DNA from: Kineococcus aurantiacus
Lineage (GTDB): Bacteria > Actinomycetota > Actinomycetes > Actinomycetales > Kineococcaceae
Length of the DNA: 64,000 nucleotides
Assembly: GCF_013409345.1 (NCBI RefSeq)
Contig: NZ_JACCBB010000001.1
Span: forward strand, 3,782,001-3,846,000
Direction of reading: 5' to 3'
A program made the translations under genes and the position numbers. Positions 35,589-43,642 of the stretch are shown here, piece after piece. Positions within the stretch are counted from its first letter, which is position 1; the number at the start of each line of letters is the position of its first letter. Below the pieces are notes generated by a model. That model worked only from the letters and a program-made list of their open reading frames with translations. It was not told where the DNA came from and made no database searches.

Positions 35589-37103
35589 GTGAACTCGTCC
35601 GCGTCCCGCGGCCCCCGCACGTCCACCACCCCCTCGAACGACTCCTCGGTGCCGCGCCCGCGCCGCCGTCGCCGCTCCGGCGGTGGCGGTGCCGGTACCG
35701 GTGCCGGCGCGCAGGCCGTGCCCGCGCAGCGCACCGAGGCCCCGCGCCCGCAGGTCGTCCCCGACACCGCGACCGAGGTCGTCGCCGACGACCGCTCCTT
35801 CGCCGAGCTCGGGGTGCCGCAGGCCCTCGTCGACGTCCTCGCCGGGCGCGGCGTGAGCAGCCCGTTCCCCATCCAGAGCGCCACGCTGCCGGACTCCCTG
35901 GCCGGCCGCGACGTCCTGGGCCGCGGCCGCACGGGCAGCGGCAAGACCATCGCGTTCGCCCTGCCGCTGGTGGCGCGCGTGGCGGCCTCGGGCCGGCCCC
36001 GGCGCAGCACCCGCCCGCGCTCCCTCGTCCTGGTCCCCACCCGCGAGCTGGCCAACCAGGTCGCCGAGACCGTCAAGCCCCTGGCCGCCGCGGCCGGGCT
36101 GCGCACCGCCGTCGTCTTCGGCGGCGTGGGCCAGAACCCGCAGGTCACCGCCCTGCGCGAGGGCGTCGACGTCCTCATCGCCTGCCCCGGCCGGCTCGAG
36201 GACCTCATCGGGCAGGGCCACTGCCGGCTCGACGCCGTCGAGGTCACCGTCCTGGACGAGGCCGACCACATGGCCGACCTGGGCTTCCTGCCCGGCGTCA
36301 AGCGCCTCATGGACGCCACCCCCGTCGTCGGCCAGCGGCTGCTGTTCTCGGCCACCCTCGACAACGGCATCGACGTCCTGGTCAAGCGCTACCTGTCCGA
36401 GCCGGTCGTGCACTCGGTCGACCCGGCCGTCGCACCCGTCTCGACGATGGAGCACCACGTCCTCGAGGTGGCCGCCGACACCAAGAACGCCCTCGTGCGC
36501 GAGCTGGCCGCCGGCCAGGGCCGCACGGTGCTGTTCACCCGCACCAAGCACGGCGCGAAGAAGCTCGCCAAGCAGCTGACGGCCGCGGGCGTCCCGGCCG
36601 TGGACCTGCACGGCAACCTCAGCCAGAACGCCCGCGAGCGCAACCTCGGGGCCTTCTCCGACGGCTCGGTCCGCGTCCTGGTCGCCACCGACATCGCCGC
36701 GCGCGGCATCCACGTCGACGAGGTCGGCCTCGTCGTGCACGTCGACCCGCCGACCGAGCACAAGGCGTACCTGCACCGCTCGGGCCGCACGGCCCGCGCC
36801 GGGGCCGGCGGCCTCGTCGTGACGGTCGCGACGCCGGACCAGCGCGCCGACGTGCGGACCCTGGCCCGGCAGGCGGGGATCTCCCCGCAGTGGACCCCGG
36901 TGGGGACCGGTCACGAGCTGACCGCGCGCCTCGTCGGCCCGGCGGCGGCCTGGGTCGACCCGGCGAGCTCGCCCGTGCCGACCGCCCCGCAGCGCACCGC
37001 GCAGCGCACGCCCGCCGGGCCCGCCGCCGGGTCCGCCGGGTCCGGGGGCGCTCCCCGCCGTCGCCGCCGCGGCGGTCGCGGCACCGGCGCCGGGACGAAC
37101 TGA
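35589..37103 (+). CDS. DEAD-box RNA helicase
   Basis: This 504-residue helicase has an N-terminal Arg/Gly-rich extension (about 1-65) and both RecA domains. Motifs are the Q motif (SPFPIQSATLP), I (GRTGSGKT), Ia (PTRELA), II (DEAD), III (SAT), and VI (HRSGRTARAG). A basic C-terminal tail (RRRRRGGRG) probably binds RNA. It resembles actinobacterial RhlE-type helicases involved in ribosome assembly or cold adaptation. GTG at 35589 follows GGAAGG. A 284-nt upstream gap contains TAGGGT at 35475-35480, a likely -10 giving a leader of about 100 nt. Confidence 0.93.
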   Translation: MNSSASRGPRTSTTPSNDSSVPRPRRRRRSGGGGAGTGAGAQAVPAQRTEAPRPQVVPDTATEVVADDRSFAELGVPQALVDVLAGRGVSSPFPIQSATLPDSLAGRDVLGRGRTGSGKTIAFALPLVARVAASGRPRRSTRPRSLVLVPTRELANQVAETVKPLAAAAGLRTAVVFGGVGQNPQVTALREGVDVLIACPGRLEDLIGQGHCRLDAVEVTVLDEADHMADLGFLPGVKRLMDATPVVGQRLLFSATLDNGIDVLVKRYLSEPVVHSVDPAVAPVSTMEHHVLEVAADTKNALVRELAAGQGRTVLFTRTKHGAKKLAKQLTAAGVPAVDLHGNLSQNARERNLGAFSDGSVRVLVATDIAARGIHVDEVGLVVHVDPPTEHKAYLHRSGRTARAGAGGLVVTVATPDQRADVRTLARQAGISPQWTPVGTGHELTARLVGPAAAWVDPASSPVPTAPQRTAQRTPAGPAAGSAGSGGAPRRRRRGGRGTGAGTN

Positions 37104-37127
37104 GCGTCCCGGCCTAGATTGGCCGGG

Positions 37128-37934
37128 GTGGGGCGGCGCCGGCGTCAGTGGTGGGGGTACAGCCACCCGCACAGCCGCGCCGCCGTCCACCTCTTCTTCT
37201 GGCTGCTCGTCGCCGGTGTCCTCGGCGCCGCCTACTGGTGGCTGCGGGGCCGGCACGCCCCCGTCCGGCGCGCGCCCGTGCGGGTCGCCCAGGGCGTCGT
37301 GGCGGGCCTGGCCGTGGGGCTGATCCTCGTCGGCACCACCTGGCGCAGCCTCACCGACCTCGGGGACGCGCCCGTGTGCGCCGCCCCGCCCGGGGAGGAC
37401 TGGGGCTCGACGGACGAGGTCGCCCCGCTCACCGCGTCGGTGGCGGCGCAGAAGGTCGCGACGTGGCCCGAGACGGGGCTGGCGATGCTGTACGCCGACG
37501 CCCGGGGCCTGACGGTCTGCCGGTACGCGGCCGCGGACTACTACGTCGGCGTCGTCGCCGAGGCCGTGGCGGGCAAGCGGACCGTCAACTTCGGCGACAT
37601 GGTCGTCTCCCCGCGCTTCCCGACGCTGCCCGCCGACGCCGCGGCCCTGGCCGCGCACGAGTCCCGGCACCGGCCGCAGTGGGCCGTCGCCACCCTCCTG
37701 GGGGGCCCGGCCGCCTTCCCGGTCGCCTACGGCGTCGACGACTTCTTCTTCCCCGGAGCCCGCAACCACTTCGAGCGCCTCGCGGGGCTGAGCTCGGGCG
37801 GGTACGCGTGGGAGGGGGCCGGGCCGGTGCTGGGCGCGCGCCAGGTCCTCGCCCTCGTCCTGGTCGCCGGTGGCGCCACCGGGCTCGTCGTCCGCCACCG
37901 GTACCGGCGGCGGGAGCGCGTCCGGGCAGGATGA
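37128..37934 (+). CDS. Membrane protein with a HExxH metal-binding motif
   Basis: This 268-residue protein has two membrane helices near the N-terminus (HLFFWLLVAGVLGAAYWWL and VVAGLAVGLILVGTTW) and one near the C-terminus. Between them lies a domain with HESRH at residues 177-181 and NHFERLAG with Glu216 downstream. HExxH plus a later NxFE is the zinc-site pattern of several metallopeptidase-like families, but I cannot name this one. GTG at 37128 follows TAGATT (37115-37120) by 7 nt, so a leaderless start is preferred over TTG at 37119, which lies in the hexamer. hrpB follows 4 nt later. Confidence 0.72.
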   Translation: MGRRRRQWWGYSHPHSRAAVHLFFWLLVAGVLGAAYWWLRGRHAPVRRAPVRVAQGVVAGLAVGLILVGTTWRSLTDLGDAPVCAAPPGEDWGSTDEVAPLTASVAAQKVATWPETGLAMLYADARGLTVCRYAAADYYVGVVAEAVAGKRTVNFGDMVVSPRFPTLPADAAALAAHESRHRPQWAVATLLGGPAAFPVAYGVDDFFFPGARNHFERLAGLSSGGYAWEGAGPVLGARQVLALVLVAGGATGLVVRHRYRRRERVRAG

Positions 37935-37938
37935 GCCC

Positions 37939-40392
37939 GTGCTCGCCGACGGACTGCTCGACTCCCTGCCGGTCGGCGTCGCCGTCCCCGGCCTGCTGGC
38001 CGCCCTGGACGCCGCGGGCACGGCCGTCCTGCAGGCCCCGCCGGGCACGGGCAAGACGACCCTCGTCCCGCTGGCCCTGGCCGACCACGTCCCCGGCCGG
38101 GTCGTCGTCGCCGAACCCCGCCGGGTCGCCGCGCGCGCCGCCGCGGCCCGGATGGCGGCCCTGCTGGGGCAGGAGGTGGGCGGCACCGTCGGCTACGCCG
38201 TGCGCGGGGAGCGCCGGGCCGGCCCGGGCACCCGCGTCGAGGTCGTCACGACGGGGCTGCTGCTGCGGCGGCTGCTGCGCGACCCCGAGCTGCCCGGCGT
38301 GGGGGCGCTGCTGCTCGACGAGGTCCACGAGCGCCAGCTCGACGCCGACCTCGTCCTCGCCTTCGCCCTGCAGTCGCGGCAGCTGCTGCGCGAGGACCTG
38401 CGCCTGGTCGCGGCCTCGGCGACCCTGGACGTGCCCCGGCTGGCGCAGCTGCTGGGCGGCCCGGTCGTGACGGCCACCGCGCCCGTCCACCCGCTGCAGG
38501 TGCTGTGGTGCCCGCCGCCGCGCCCCGTGCGGCCCCCCGACGGCCTGCGCGTCGACCCCGCGCTGCTGGACCACGTCGCGGCCCTGGTGCGCCGGGCGCT
38601 GGCCGAGCACCCCGGGGACGTGCTCGCCTTCCTGCCCGGCACGGGGGAGATCCGGTCCGTCGAGGGCCGGTTGCGGGGCGTGGACGCCGACGTGGTCCCG
38701 TTGCACGGCAGGCGTTCCGGTGCCGAGCAGGACGCTGCTCTGCGGCCGGGGACCCGGCGCCGGGTCGTGCTGTCCACGGCCGTGGCCGAGTCCAGCCTCA
38801 CGGTGCCCGGCGTCCGCGTCGTCGTCGACGCGGGCCTGTCCCGGGTCCCGCGCGTGGACCACGCCCGCGGTTTCGGGGGCCTGGACACCGTCCGCGTCTC
38901 CCGCGCCTCGGCCGACCAGCGGGCCGGTCGCGCCGCCCGCGAGGCCCCCGGCGCGGTGCTGCGGGCCTGGTCGGCCGCCGACCACGCGCTGCTGCCGGCG
39001 CACTCGGCGCCGGAGATCCTCACCGCCGACCTCACGGGCTTCGCGCTGCTGACGGCCGGCTGGGGCGACCTGGAGGACCTGGCCCTGCTCGACCCGCCCC
39101 CCGCGGGCCCCCTGAGCGCCGCCCGCGAGGCGCTGCACCGGCTCGGCGCGCTGGAGGGCGGGACGATCACCGCGCTGGGGCGCGCGATGGCCGACGTGGG
39201 CCTGCACCCCCGGCTGGCCCGGGCCCTGCTCCAGGGCGCCGGGCGGGTCGGGTCGACGGCGGCCGCCGAGGTCGTCGCCCTGCTGTCGGAGGACGGCGGC
39301 CGGTCCGGGGACGACCTCGTCGCCGCCTGGCGGGCCGCCGAGCGCGACGGCGACCCCGGCTGGCGGCGGGAGGTGCGGCGGCTGCGGGCGCTGGCCCCCG
39401 AGCACCCCGGCACGGGGGTGCCCCGGGACCTGGCCGCCGGCACGGTCGTCGCCCTGGCCCACCCCGAGCGCGTGGCCCGGCAGCGCGCGCCCGGCGGTGC
39501 CGCGTACGCGACGGCCGGCGGGACGGGCGTCGAGCTCGCCGACGGCAGCGGGCTGCGGTCCTCGCCGTGGCTCGCGGTGGCCGTCGCCGACCGCGTCCCC
39601 GGCCGGGCCGCGGCCCGCGTGCGCGCGGCGGCGCCCCTGGACGAGGGTACCGCCCGCGACGTCGTGGGCGTGGAGGTCGTCGAGGAGGTCCGCTGGGACG
39701 GCGACGTCCGCGCGCGCCGGGTCGAGCGCCTGGGCGCGCTGGAGCTGTCGGCCCGGCCGCTGCCGCACCCGCCCGCCGCCGCGGTCGCCGACGCCGTCGC
39801 CGAGGGCGTGCGCCGCGAGGGGCTGGGCCTGCTGACGTTCGGGCCGGCCGCCGCGTCCCTGCGGGCCCGCGTGGCGTGCTGCCGCGCGGCCCAGGGCGAG
39901 CCGTGGCCCGACCTGGGCGACGAGCACCTGCTCGCGACCCTGCCCGAGTGGCTCGGGACGCAGCTGGCCGGGGTGCGCTCGCGCCGGGACCTGGCCCGCC
40001 TCGACGTCGCCGCCGCCCTGCGCGCCCGGCTGCCGTGGCCGCAGGCCGGCCGCCTCGACGAGCTGGCCCCCGTGGACCTGCCCGTCCCGACGGGGCGCCG
40101 CGTCCGCGTCGACTACGCCGACCCCGCGCGGCCGGTCGTCGCGCTGAAGCTGCAGGAGGCCTTCGGCTGGACCGCCACCCCGCGGCTCGTCGACGGCCGG
40201 GTGCCGGTGGTCCTGCACCTGCTCTCACCCGCGGGCCGGCCGCTGGCGGTCACCGCCGACCTGGGGTCGTTCTGGCGCGACGTGTACCCGTCGGTGCGCG
40301 CGGAGGTGCGGGGACGCTACCCCCGGCACCCGTGGCCGCAGGACCCGCTGACGGCGACCCCGACCGCGCGCACCGCCCGCCGCTCAGGCTGA
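37939..40392 (+). CDS. hrpB: ATP-dependent helicase HrpB
   Basis: This 817-residue DExH helicase has motif I (APPGTGKTTLVPLAL), Ia (EPRRVAARAAA), II (DEVHER), III (SATLD) and the HrpB C-terminal region. Motif VI reads QRAGRAAR rather than QRAGRAGR, changing the second conserved Gly. The cellular role of HrpB is not established. GTG at 37939 lies 4 nt after the preceding gene's stop. The last 9 nt overlap the convergent phosphoribosyltransferase gene. Confidence 0.92.
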   Translation: MLADGLLDSLPVGVAVPGLLAALDAAGTAVLQAPPGTGKTTLVPLALADHVPGRVVVAEPRRVAARAAAARMAALLGQEVGGTVGYAVRGERRAGPGTRVEVVTTGLLLRRLLRDPELPGVGALLLDEVHERQLDADLVLAFALQSRQLLREDLRLVAASATLDVPRLAQLLGGPVVTATAPVHPLQVLWCPPPRPVRPPDGLRVDPALLDHVAALVRRALAEHPGDVLAFLPGTGEIRSVEGRLRGVDADVVPLHGRRSGAEQDAALRPGTRRRVVLSTAVAESSLTVPGVRVVVDAGLSRVPRVDHARGFGGLDTVRVSRASADQRAGRAAREAPGAVLRAWSAADHALLPAHSAPEILTADLTGFALLTAGWGDLEDLALLDPPPAGPLSAAREALHRLGALEGGTITALGRAMADVGLHPRLARALLQGAGRVGSTAAAEVVALLSEDGGRSGDDLVAAWRAAERDGDPGWRREVRRLRALAPEHPGTGVPRDLAAGTVVALAHPERVARQRAPGGAAYATAGGTGVELADGSGLRSSPWLAVAVADRVPGRAAARVRAAAPLDEGTARDVVGVEVVEEVRWDGDVRARRVERLGALELSARPLPHPPAAAVADAVAEGVRREGLGLLTFGPAAASLRARVACCRAAQGEPWPDLGDEHLLATLPEWLGTQLAGVRSRRDLARLDVAAALRARLPWPQAGRLDELAPVDLPVPTGRRVRVDYADPARPVVALKLQEAFGWTATPRLVDGRVPVVLHLLSPAGRPLAVTADLGSFWRDVYPSVRAEVRGRYPRHPWPQDPLTATPTARTARRSG

Positions 40393-40887
40393 GGCCGCGC
40401 CGCCACCGAGCTCGGGCACGGGCCCCTGCGCGGACCAGGGGAACTCGATCCAGCGGTCGGTCTCGCGCCAGGCGTACTCCGGCGCGAGCGTCGTCGTGGG
40501 CTTGCGGTAGACCACGGCCGAGCGCACCCGCACGCCCGCCTCGGCGCACATGCGCACCACGACGCCCAGCGTGCGGCCGGTGTCGGCGACGTCGTCGACG
40601 ACCAGCACGTCGCGGCCGGCGAGCTCGGACAGGTCCACCGACGGCGGCAGGACGACGGGCTCGGGCAGCCGGGAGTCGACGCCGGTGTAGAACTCGACGT
40701 TGATCGTCGCGGTCTCCTTGACGTCCAGGGCGTAGGCCAGGCCCGCCGCCAGCGGCAGCCCGCCGCGGGCGATGCCCAGCAGCACCTCGGGCCGGTACCC
40801 GTCGCGGGCGATGCGGGAGGCGAGGTCGCGGACGGCCTCCCCGAAGGTCGACCAGGTCAGGACTTCGCGCTCGGGGGTGGGCTCCAC
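40384..40887 (-). CDS. Phosphoribosyltransferase
   Basis: This 167-residue type I phosphoribosyltransferase has the PRPP-binding motif VLVVDDVADTGRTL (about residues 90-103) and the PPi-loop region LLGIARGGLPLAAGLA. It resembles xanthine/hypoxanthine phosphoribosyltransferases of the short Gpt-like group, but the base is not certain. GTG at 40887 is chosen to put the conserved WSTFGEAVRDLA near the N-terminus. It is divergent from the flavin monooxygenase unit. Confidence 0.85.
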   Translation of the reverse strand: MEPTPEREVLTWSTFGEAVRDLASRIARDGYRPEVLLGIARGGLPLAAGLAYALDVKETATINVEFYTGVDSRLPEPVVLPPSVDLSELAGRDVLVVDDVADTGRTLGVVVRMCAEAGVRVRSAVVYRKPTTTLAPEYAWRETDRWIEFPWSAQGPVPELGGGAASA

Positions 40888-40944
40888 CCGGTGAGGGTAG
40901 CGGCGGGGCCGGCGGCTTCCCCGACGCGCGGAGCCCCGGACGAT

Positions 40945-40950
40945 TACGAT
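40945..40950 (+). promoter_or_regulatory. -10 element TACGAT of the flavin monooxygenase unit
   Basis: TACGAT lies 8 nt before the GTG at 40959, which opens a 14-codon ORF. This would make the short ORF leaderless at the 5' end of the mRNA. Confidence 0.55.
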
Positions 40951-40958
40951 CACTCTTC

Positions 40959-41003
40959 GTGACGACCCGTTCGCGGACCAGGCCGGCCGCGGGGCAGCCG
41001 TGA
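40959..41003 (+). CDS. Possible leaderless 14-residue leader peptide
   Basis: A GTG 8 nt after a TACGAT -10 opens a frame coding MTTRSRTRPAAGQP. Its TGA (41001-41003) overlaps the GTG start of the next gene as GTGA. The peptide has three Arg within six residues. The exact stop-start overlap suggests translational coupling and perhaps control through Arg supply. This is unproven; the sequence relation itself is direct. Confidence 0.5.
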   Translation: MTTRSRTRPAAGQP

Positions 41004-42052
41004 GCCCCGCGCTCAGCACGGTCGACGTCGTCGTCGTGGGCGCGGGCCAGGGCGGGCTGTCCGCCGCCCACTTCCTCGACCGCGCCGGGCTGGCGCCCGG
41101 GCGCGGCTACGTCGTCCTCGACGCCGACGACGCCCCCGGCGGCGCCTGGCGCCACCGCTGGCCCGGCCTCGTCATGGCGCGCGTCAACGGCGTCCACGAC
41201 CTGCCCGGGTACCCGCTGGGCGCCGTGGACCCGCGGGCCCCCGTCCGCGAGGTCGTGCCCGCCTACTTCGCCGAGTACGAACGGCGCCTGGGGCACCCCG
41301 TCCGCCGGCCCGTCGCCGTCCACGCCGTCCACGCCGCGGGGGCCCGGCTGCTCGTCGAGTCCACGGCCGGGTCCTTCGCCGCCCGCGCCGTCGTCAACGC
41401 CACCGGCACCTGGACCCGGCCCTTCTGGCCGTCCTACCCCGGGGCCGGCACCTTCGGCGGCCGGCAGCTGCACACCGCCGACTACGCCGGGCCGCAGGAG
41501 TTCACCGGCCAGCACGTCGTCGTGGTCGGCGGCGGCATCTCCGCCGTTCAGCACCTCGCCGAGCTCGCCGGGGCCGGGGTGGGCACCACCTGGGTCACCC
41601 GCCGCGAACCGGAGTTCCGCGAGGAGTTCGACGTCGAGGCCCGCCGCGCCGCCGTCGAGGTCGTCGCCCGGCGCGTCGCGCGCGGCGAACCGCCCGGCAG
41701 CGTCGTCTCGGCCACCGGCCTGGCCCTGACCCCCGAGGTCGCCGCGCTGCGCGACCGCGGCGTCCTCAAGCGGCACCCGCCCTTCGCGCGCCTGACCCCC
41801 GACGGGGTGCAGTGGGCCGACGGGTCCACCCAGCGCGCCGACGCGGTCCTGTGGGCCACGGGGTTCCGCCCCGCCCTGGACCACCTGCGCCCGCTGCGGC
41901 TGCGCGAGCCCGGCGGCGGCATCCTCGTCGACGGCACCCGCGTCGTGCGCGAGCCCCGGCTGCACCTCGTCGGCTACGGCCCCTCGGCCAGCACCGTCGG
42001 GGCCTCCCGCGCGGCCCGCGAGGCCGTCCGCGAGGTGCTCGCCGGGCGCTGA
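41000..42052 (+). CDS. Flavin-containing monooxygenase-like NAD(P)/FAD oxidoreductase
   Basis: This 350-residue protein has the FAD motif VVVVGAGQGGLSAAHFL near the N-terminus and a second Rossmann motif VVVVGGGISAVQHLAEL near residue 173. The ATGFRP of flavin monooxygenases lies near 290. It is likely a small soluble FMO or thioredoxin-reductase-like oxidoreductase; the substrate is unknown. GTG at 41000 overlaps the stop of a short upstream ORF. Glutathione peroxidase follows after 34 nt but has its own -10. Confidence 0.88.
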   Translation: MSPALSTVDVVVVGAGQGGLSAAHFLDRAGLAPGRGYVVLDADDAPGGAWRHRWPGLVMARVNGVHDLPGYPLGAVDPRAPVREVVPAYFAEYERRLGHPVRRPVAVHAVHAAGARLLVESTAGSFAARAVVNATGTWTRPFWPSYPGAGTFGGRQLHTADYAGPQEFTGQHVVVVGGGISAVQHLAELAGAGVGTTWVTRREPEFREEFDVEARRAAVEVVARRVARGEPPGSVVSATGLALTPEVAALRDRGVLKRHPPFARLTPDGVQWADGSTQRADAVLWATGFRPALDHLRPLRLREPGGGILVDGTRVVREPRLHLVGYGPSASTVGASRAAREAVREVLAGR

Positions 42053-42086
42053 CCGGGCCGCGGGGGACCCGGTGTACGTTCCGCCC

Positions 42087-42578
42087 GTGACGTCCCCCCT
42101 CGACACCCCCCTCACCGCGCTCACCGGCGGCCCGCTGGACACCGCGGCCCTGGCCGGCAAGGCCGTCCTCGTCGTCAACGTCGCCTCCCGCTGCGGCTTC
42201 ACGCCGCAGTACGAGGGCCTGGAGGAGCTGCAGCGGGAGTACGGCGACCGCGGGTTCACCGTCCTGGGCGTGCCCTGCAACCAGTTCGCGGGCCAGGAAC
42301 CGGGCACGGAGGAGGAGATCGCCGAGTACTGCTCGGCCACCTGGGGCACCACCTTCCCCATGACGGCCAAGGCCGACGTCAACGGCGCCGGCCGGCACCC
42401 GCTGTACGCCACCCTCACGCAGGCCCCCGACGCCGACGGCGCGGCCGGTGACGTGGCCTGGAACTTCGAGAAGTTCCTCCTCGCCCCCGACGGGCGGGTC
42501 GTGGGCCGCTGGCGCTCGCGGACGACCCCGCAGGACCCGGCGCTGCGCGCGGCGGTCGAGGCGCAGTTGCCCGCCTGA
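42087..42578 (+). CDS. Glutathione peroxidase-family thiol peroxidase
   Basis: This 163-residue peroxidase has the tetrad Cys (NVASRCGFTPQYEGLEEL), Gln (PCNQFAGQEPGT), and Trp-Asn (VAWNFEKFL). The catalytic residue is Cys (TGC), not selenocysteine. Actinobacteria lack glutathione, so the electron donor is probably thioredoxin or mycothiol; that is family knowledge. GTG at 42087 follows TACGTT by 6 nt, a leaderless start. A 15-bp palindrome (42575-42589) contains its stop and the stop of the convergent SprT gene. Confidence 0.93.
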   Translation: MTSPLDTPLTALTGGPLDTAALAGKAVLVVNVASRCGFTPQYEGLEELQREYGDRGFTVLGVPCNQFAGQEPGTEEEIAEYCSATWGTTFPMTAKADVNGAGRHPLYATLTQAPDADGAAGDVAWNFEKFLLAPDGRVVGRWRSRTTPQDPALRAAVEAQLPA

Positions 42579-42585
42579 GCCCGGC

Positions 42586-43317
42586 TCAGCCCACCGGGCC
42601 CGGGGAGGGGCCGGTGCGGGGGCCGGGGAGGGGGTCGGCGAGGGCGAAGGGGACGGTGAGCACCCCGCCGCGCGTGCGGACCCGGTAGCGGCTGCGCCCG
42701 AGCGCCACGACCTGCCCCGTGCTGCCCGCGTGCGGGCCGCCGCCGCCCACGCGGACCCACGAGCCCACGGGCAGCCGCGGGCCCGGCCCGGCCGCCCCGC
42801 CCGTCCCCGCCGTCCCGGTGCGCAGCAGCTCCACGTCGGCGCGGTAGCTCGCGGGCATCGCCGCCGCCGGGACCGGCTCGCCCCCGAAGGTCCACCGCAC
42901 GACGTTCCCCGGGTCGAACCCGGGCCCGCAGCGCCCGCACGAGAGCACGCGCGCCGGCCGCCGGTGCCGCGTCGTGACGTGCCCCGCCGGGCAGGTGCCC
43001 ACCCAGGGACCGGCCACCCGCGGCCCGCTCGACGTGCGCTCGCCCGAGCAGCCGATGTGGCGGGCGGTGGCCCGCCACACCGCGTCGTGGCCGTGGCCGG
43101 GCCCCACGAGGGCGTGGGCGATCTCGTGCAGCACCGTGTCGCGGACCTCGGCCTCGGCGTGCAGCGCCGTCAGCGGCCCGCTCAGCCCGATCTGGCGCCG
43201 GTCGGCCCGGCACACCCCGGCGCGCGTGCGCGCCCGGTCCAGCACGACCGTCCAGCCGTCCAGCCCGTGCTGCGCCACCAGTCCCCGCGCCATCGCCAGC
43301 GCGTCCTGCACGTCCAC
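42586..43317 (-). CDS. SprT-like zinc metalloprotease domain protein
   Basis: This 243-residue protein has a SprT-like domain with HExxH (DTVLHEIAHALVG) and a third ligand in GHGHDAVW. A zinc-ribbon-like part (CSGERTS..GTCPAGH..SCGRCGPGFDPGN) follows, then a C-terminal KOW-like stretch (GSWVRVGGGGPHAGSTGQVVALG). SprT proteins relate to Spartan, which digests DNA-protein crosslinks, but bacterial roles are unproven. GTG at 43317 has GAGGGGG upstream. It follows the tRNA-Arg terminator. Confidence 0.88.
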   Translation of the reverse strand: MDVQDALAMARGLVAQHGLDGWTVVLDRARTRAGVCRADRRQIGLSGPLTALHAEAEVRDTVLHEIAHALVGPGHGHDAVWRATARHIGCSGERTSSGPRVAGPWVGTCPAGHVTTRHRRPARVLSCGRCGPGFDPGNVVRWTFGGEPVPAAAMPASYRADVELLRTGTAGTGGAAGPGPRLPVGSWVRVGGGGPHAGSTGQVVALGRSRYRVRTRGGVLTVPFALADPLPGPRTGPSPGPVG

Positions 43318-43359
43318 CCGCGGACCCCCTCGCCGGCCCCGCGCGCGGGGCGGACACGG

Positions 43360-43392
43360 CGAAGGGCGCCGCACGGTGTGCGGCGCCCTTCG
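43360..43392 (-). terminator. tRNA-Arg terminator hairpin
   Basis: A perfect 15-bp stem with a 3-nt loop begins 6 nt beyond the tRNA 3' end on the minus strand. It is the longest perfect hairpin noticed in the window and separates the tRNA from the SprT gene. Confidence 0.85.
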
Positions 43393-43398
43393 TGGAAG

Positions 43399-43470
43399 TG
43401 CCCCCGGCAGGACTCGAACCTGCGCACACGGCTCCGGAGGCCGATGCTCTATCCGCTGAGCTACGGGGGC
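43399..43470 (-). tRNA. tRNA-Arg(CCG)
   Basis: The minus strand folds as a tRNA with acceptor stem GCCCCCG/CGGGGGC and discriminator A. The D arm is GCTCAGCGGATAGAGC. The anticodon loop is CTCCGGA (anticodon CCG, reading CGG) and the T arm is GCAGGTTCGAGTCCTGC. The outermost anticodon-stem pair is a T-T mismatch. CCA is not encoded. Confidence 0.95.
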
Positions 43471-43642
43471 CCTGCGGTGCGTCGCCGACACTACCAGCGA
43501 TGCGCCGCGTCCCCGACCACCCCCGCCCGGTCCGCCCGCGCGGTCACCCGGACGGCGCGGGGACGGCGCGGGGACGGCGGGACGACGGCGGGACGACGGT
43601 GGGGGACGGGGGTACCGACGTGCGCCGGTAGGCTTGTCGCTC

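Noticed and set aside
42135-42250. Selenocysteine glutathione peroxidase
   Set aside because: The catalytic codon is TGC (Cys) and no in-frame TGA is present.
43634-43642. argS starting at TTG 43634
   Set aside because: It begins in the last base of the TAGGCT -10 hexamer, so it would not be on the mRNA; GTG 43643 fits a leaderless start.
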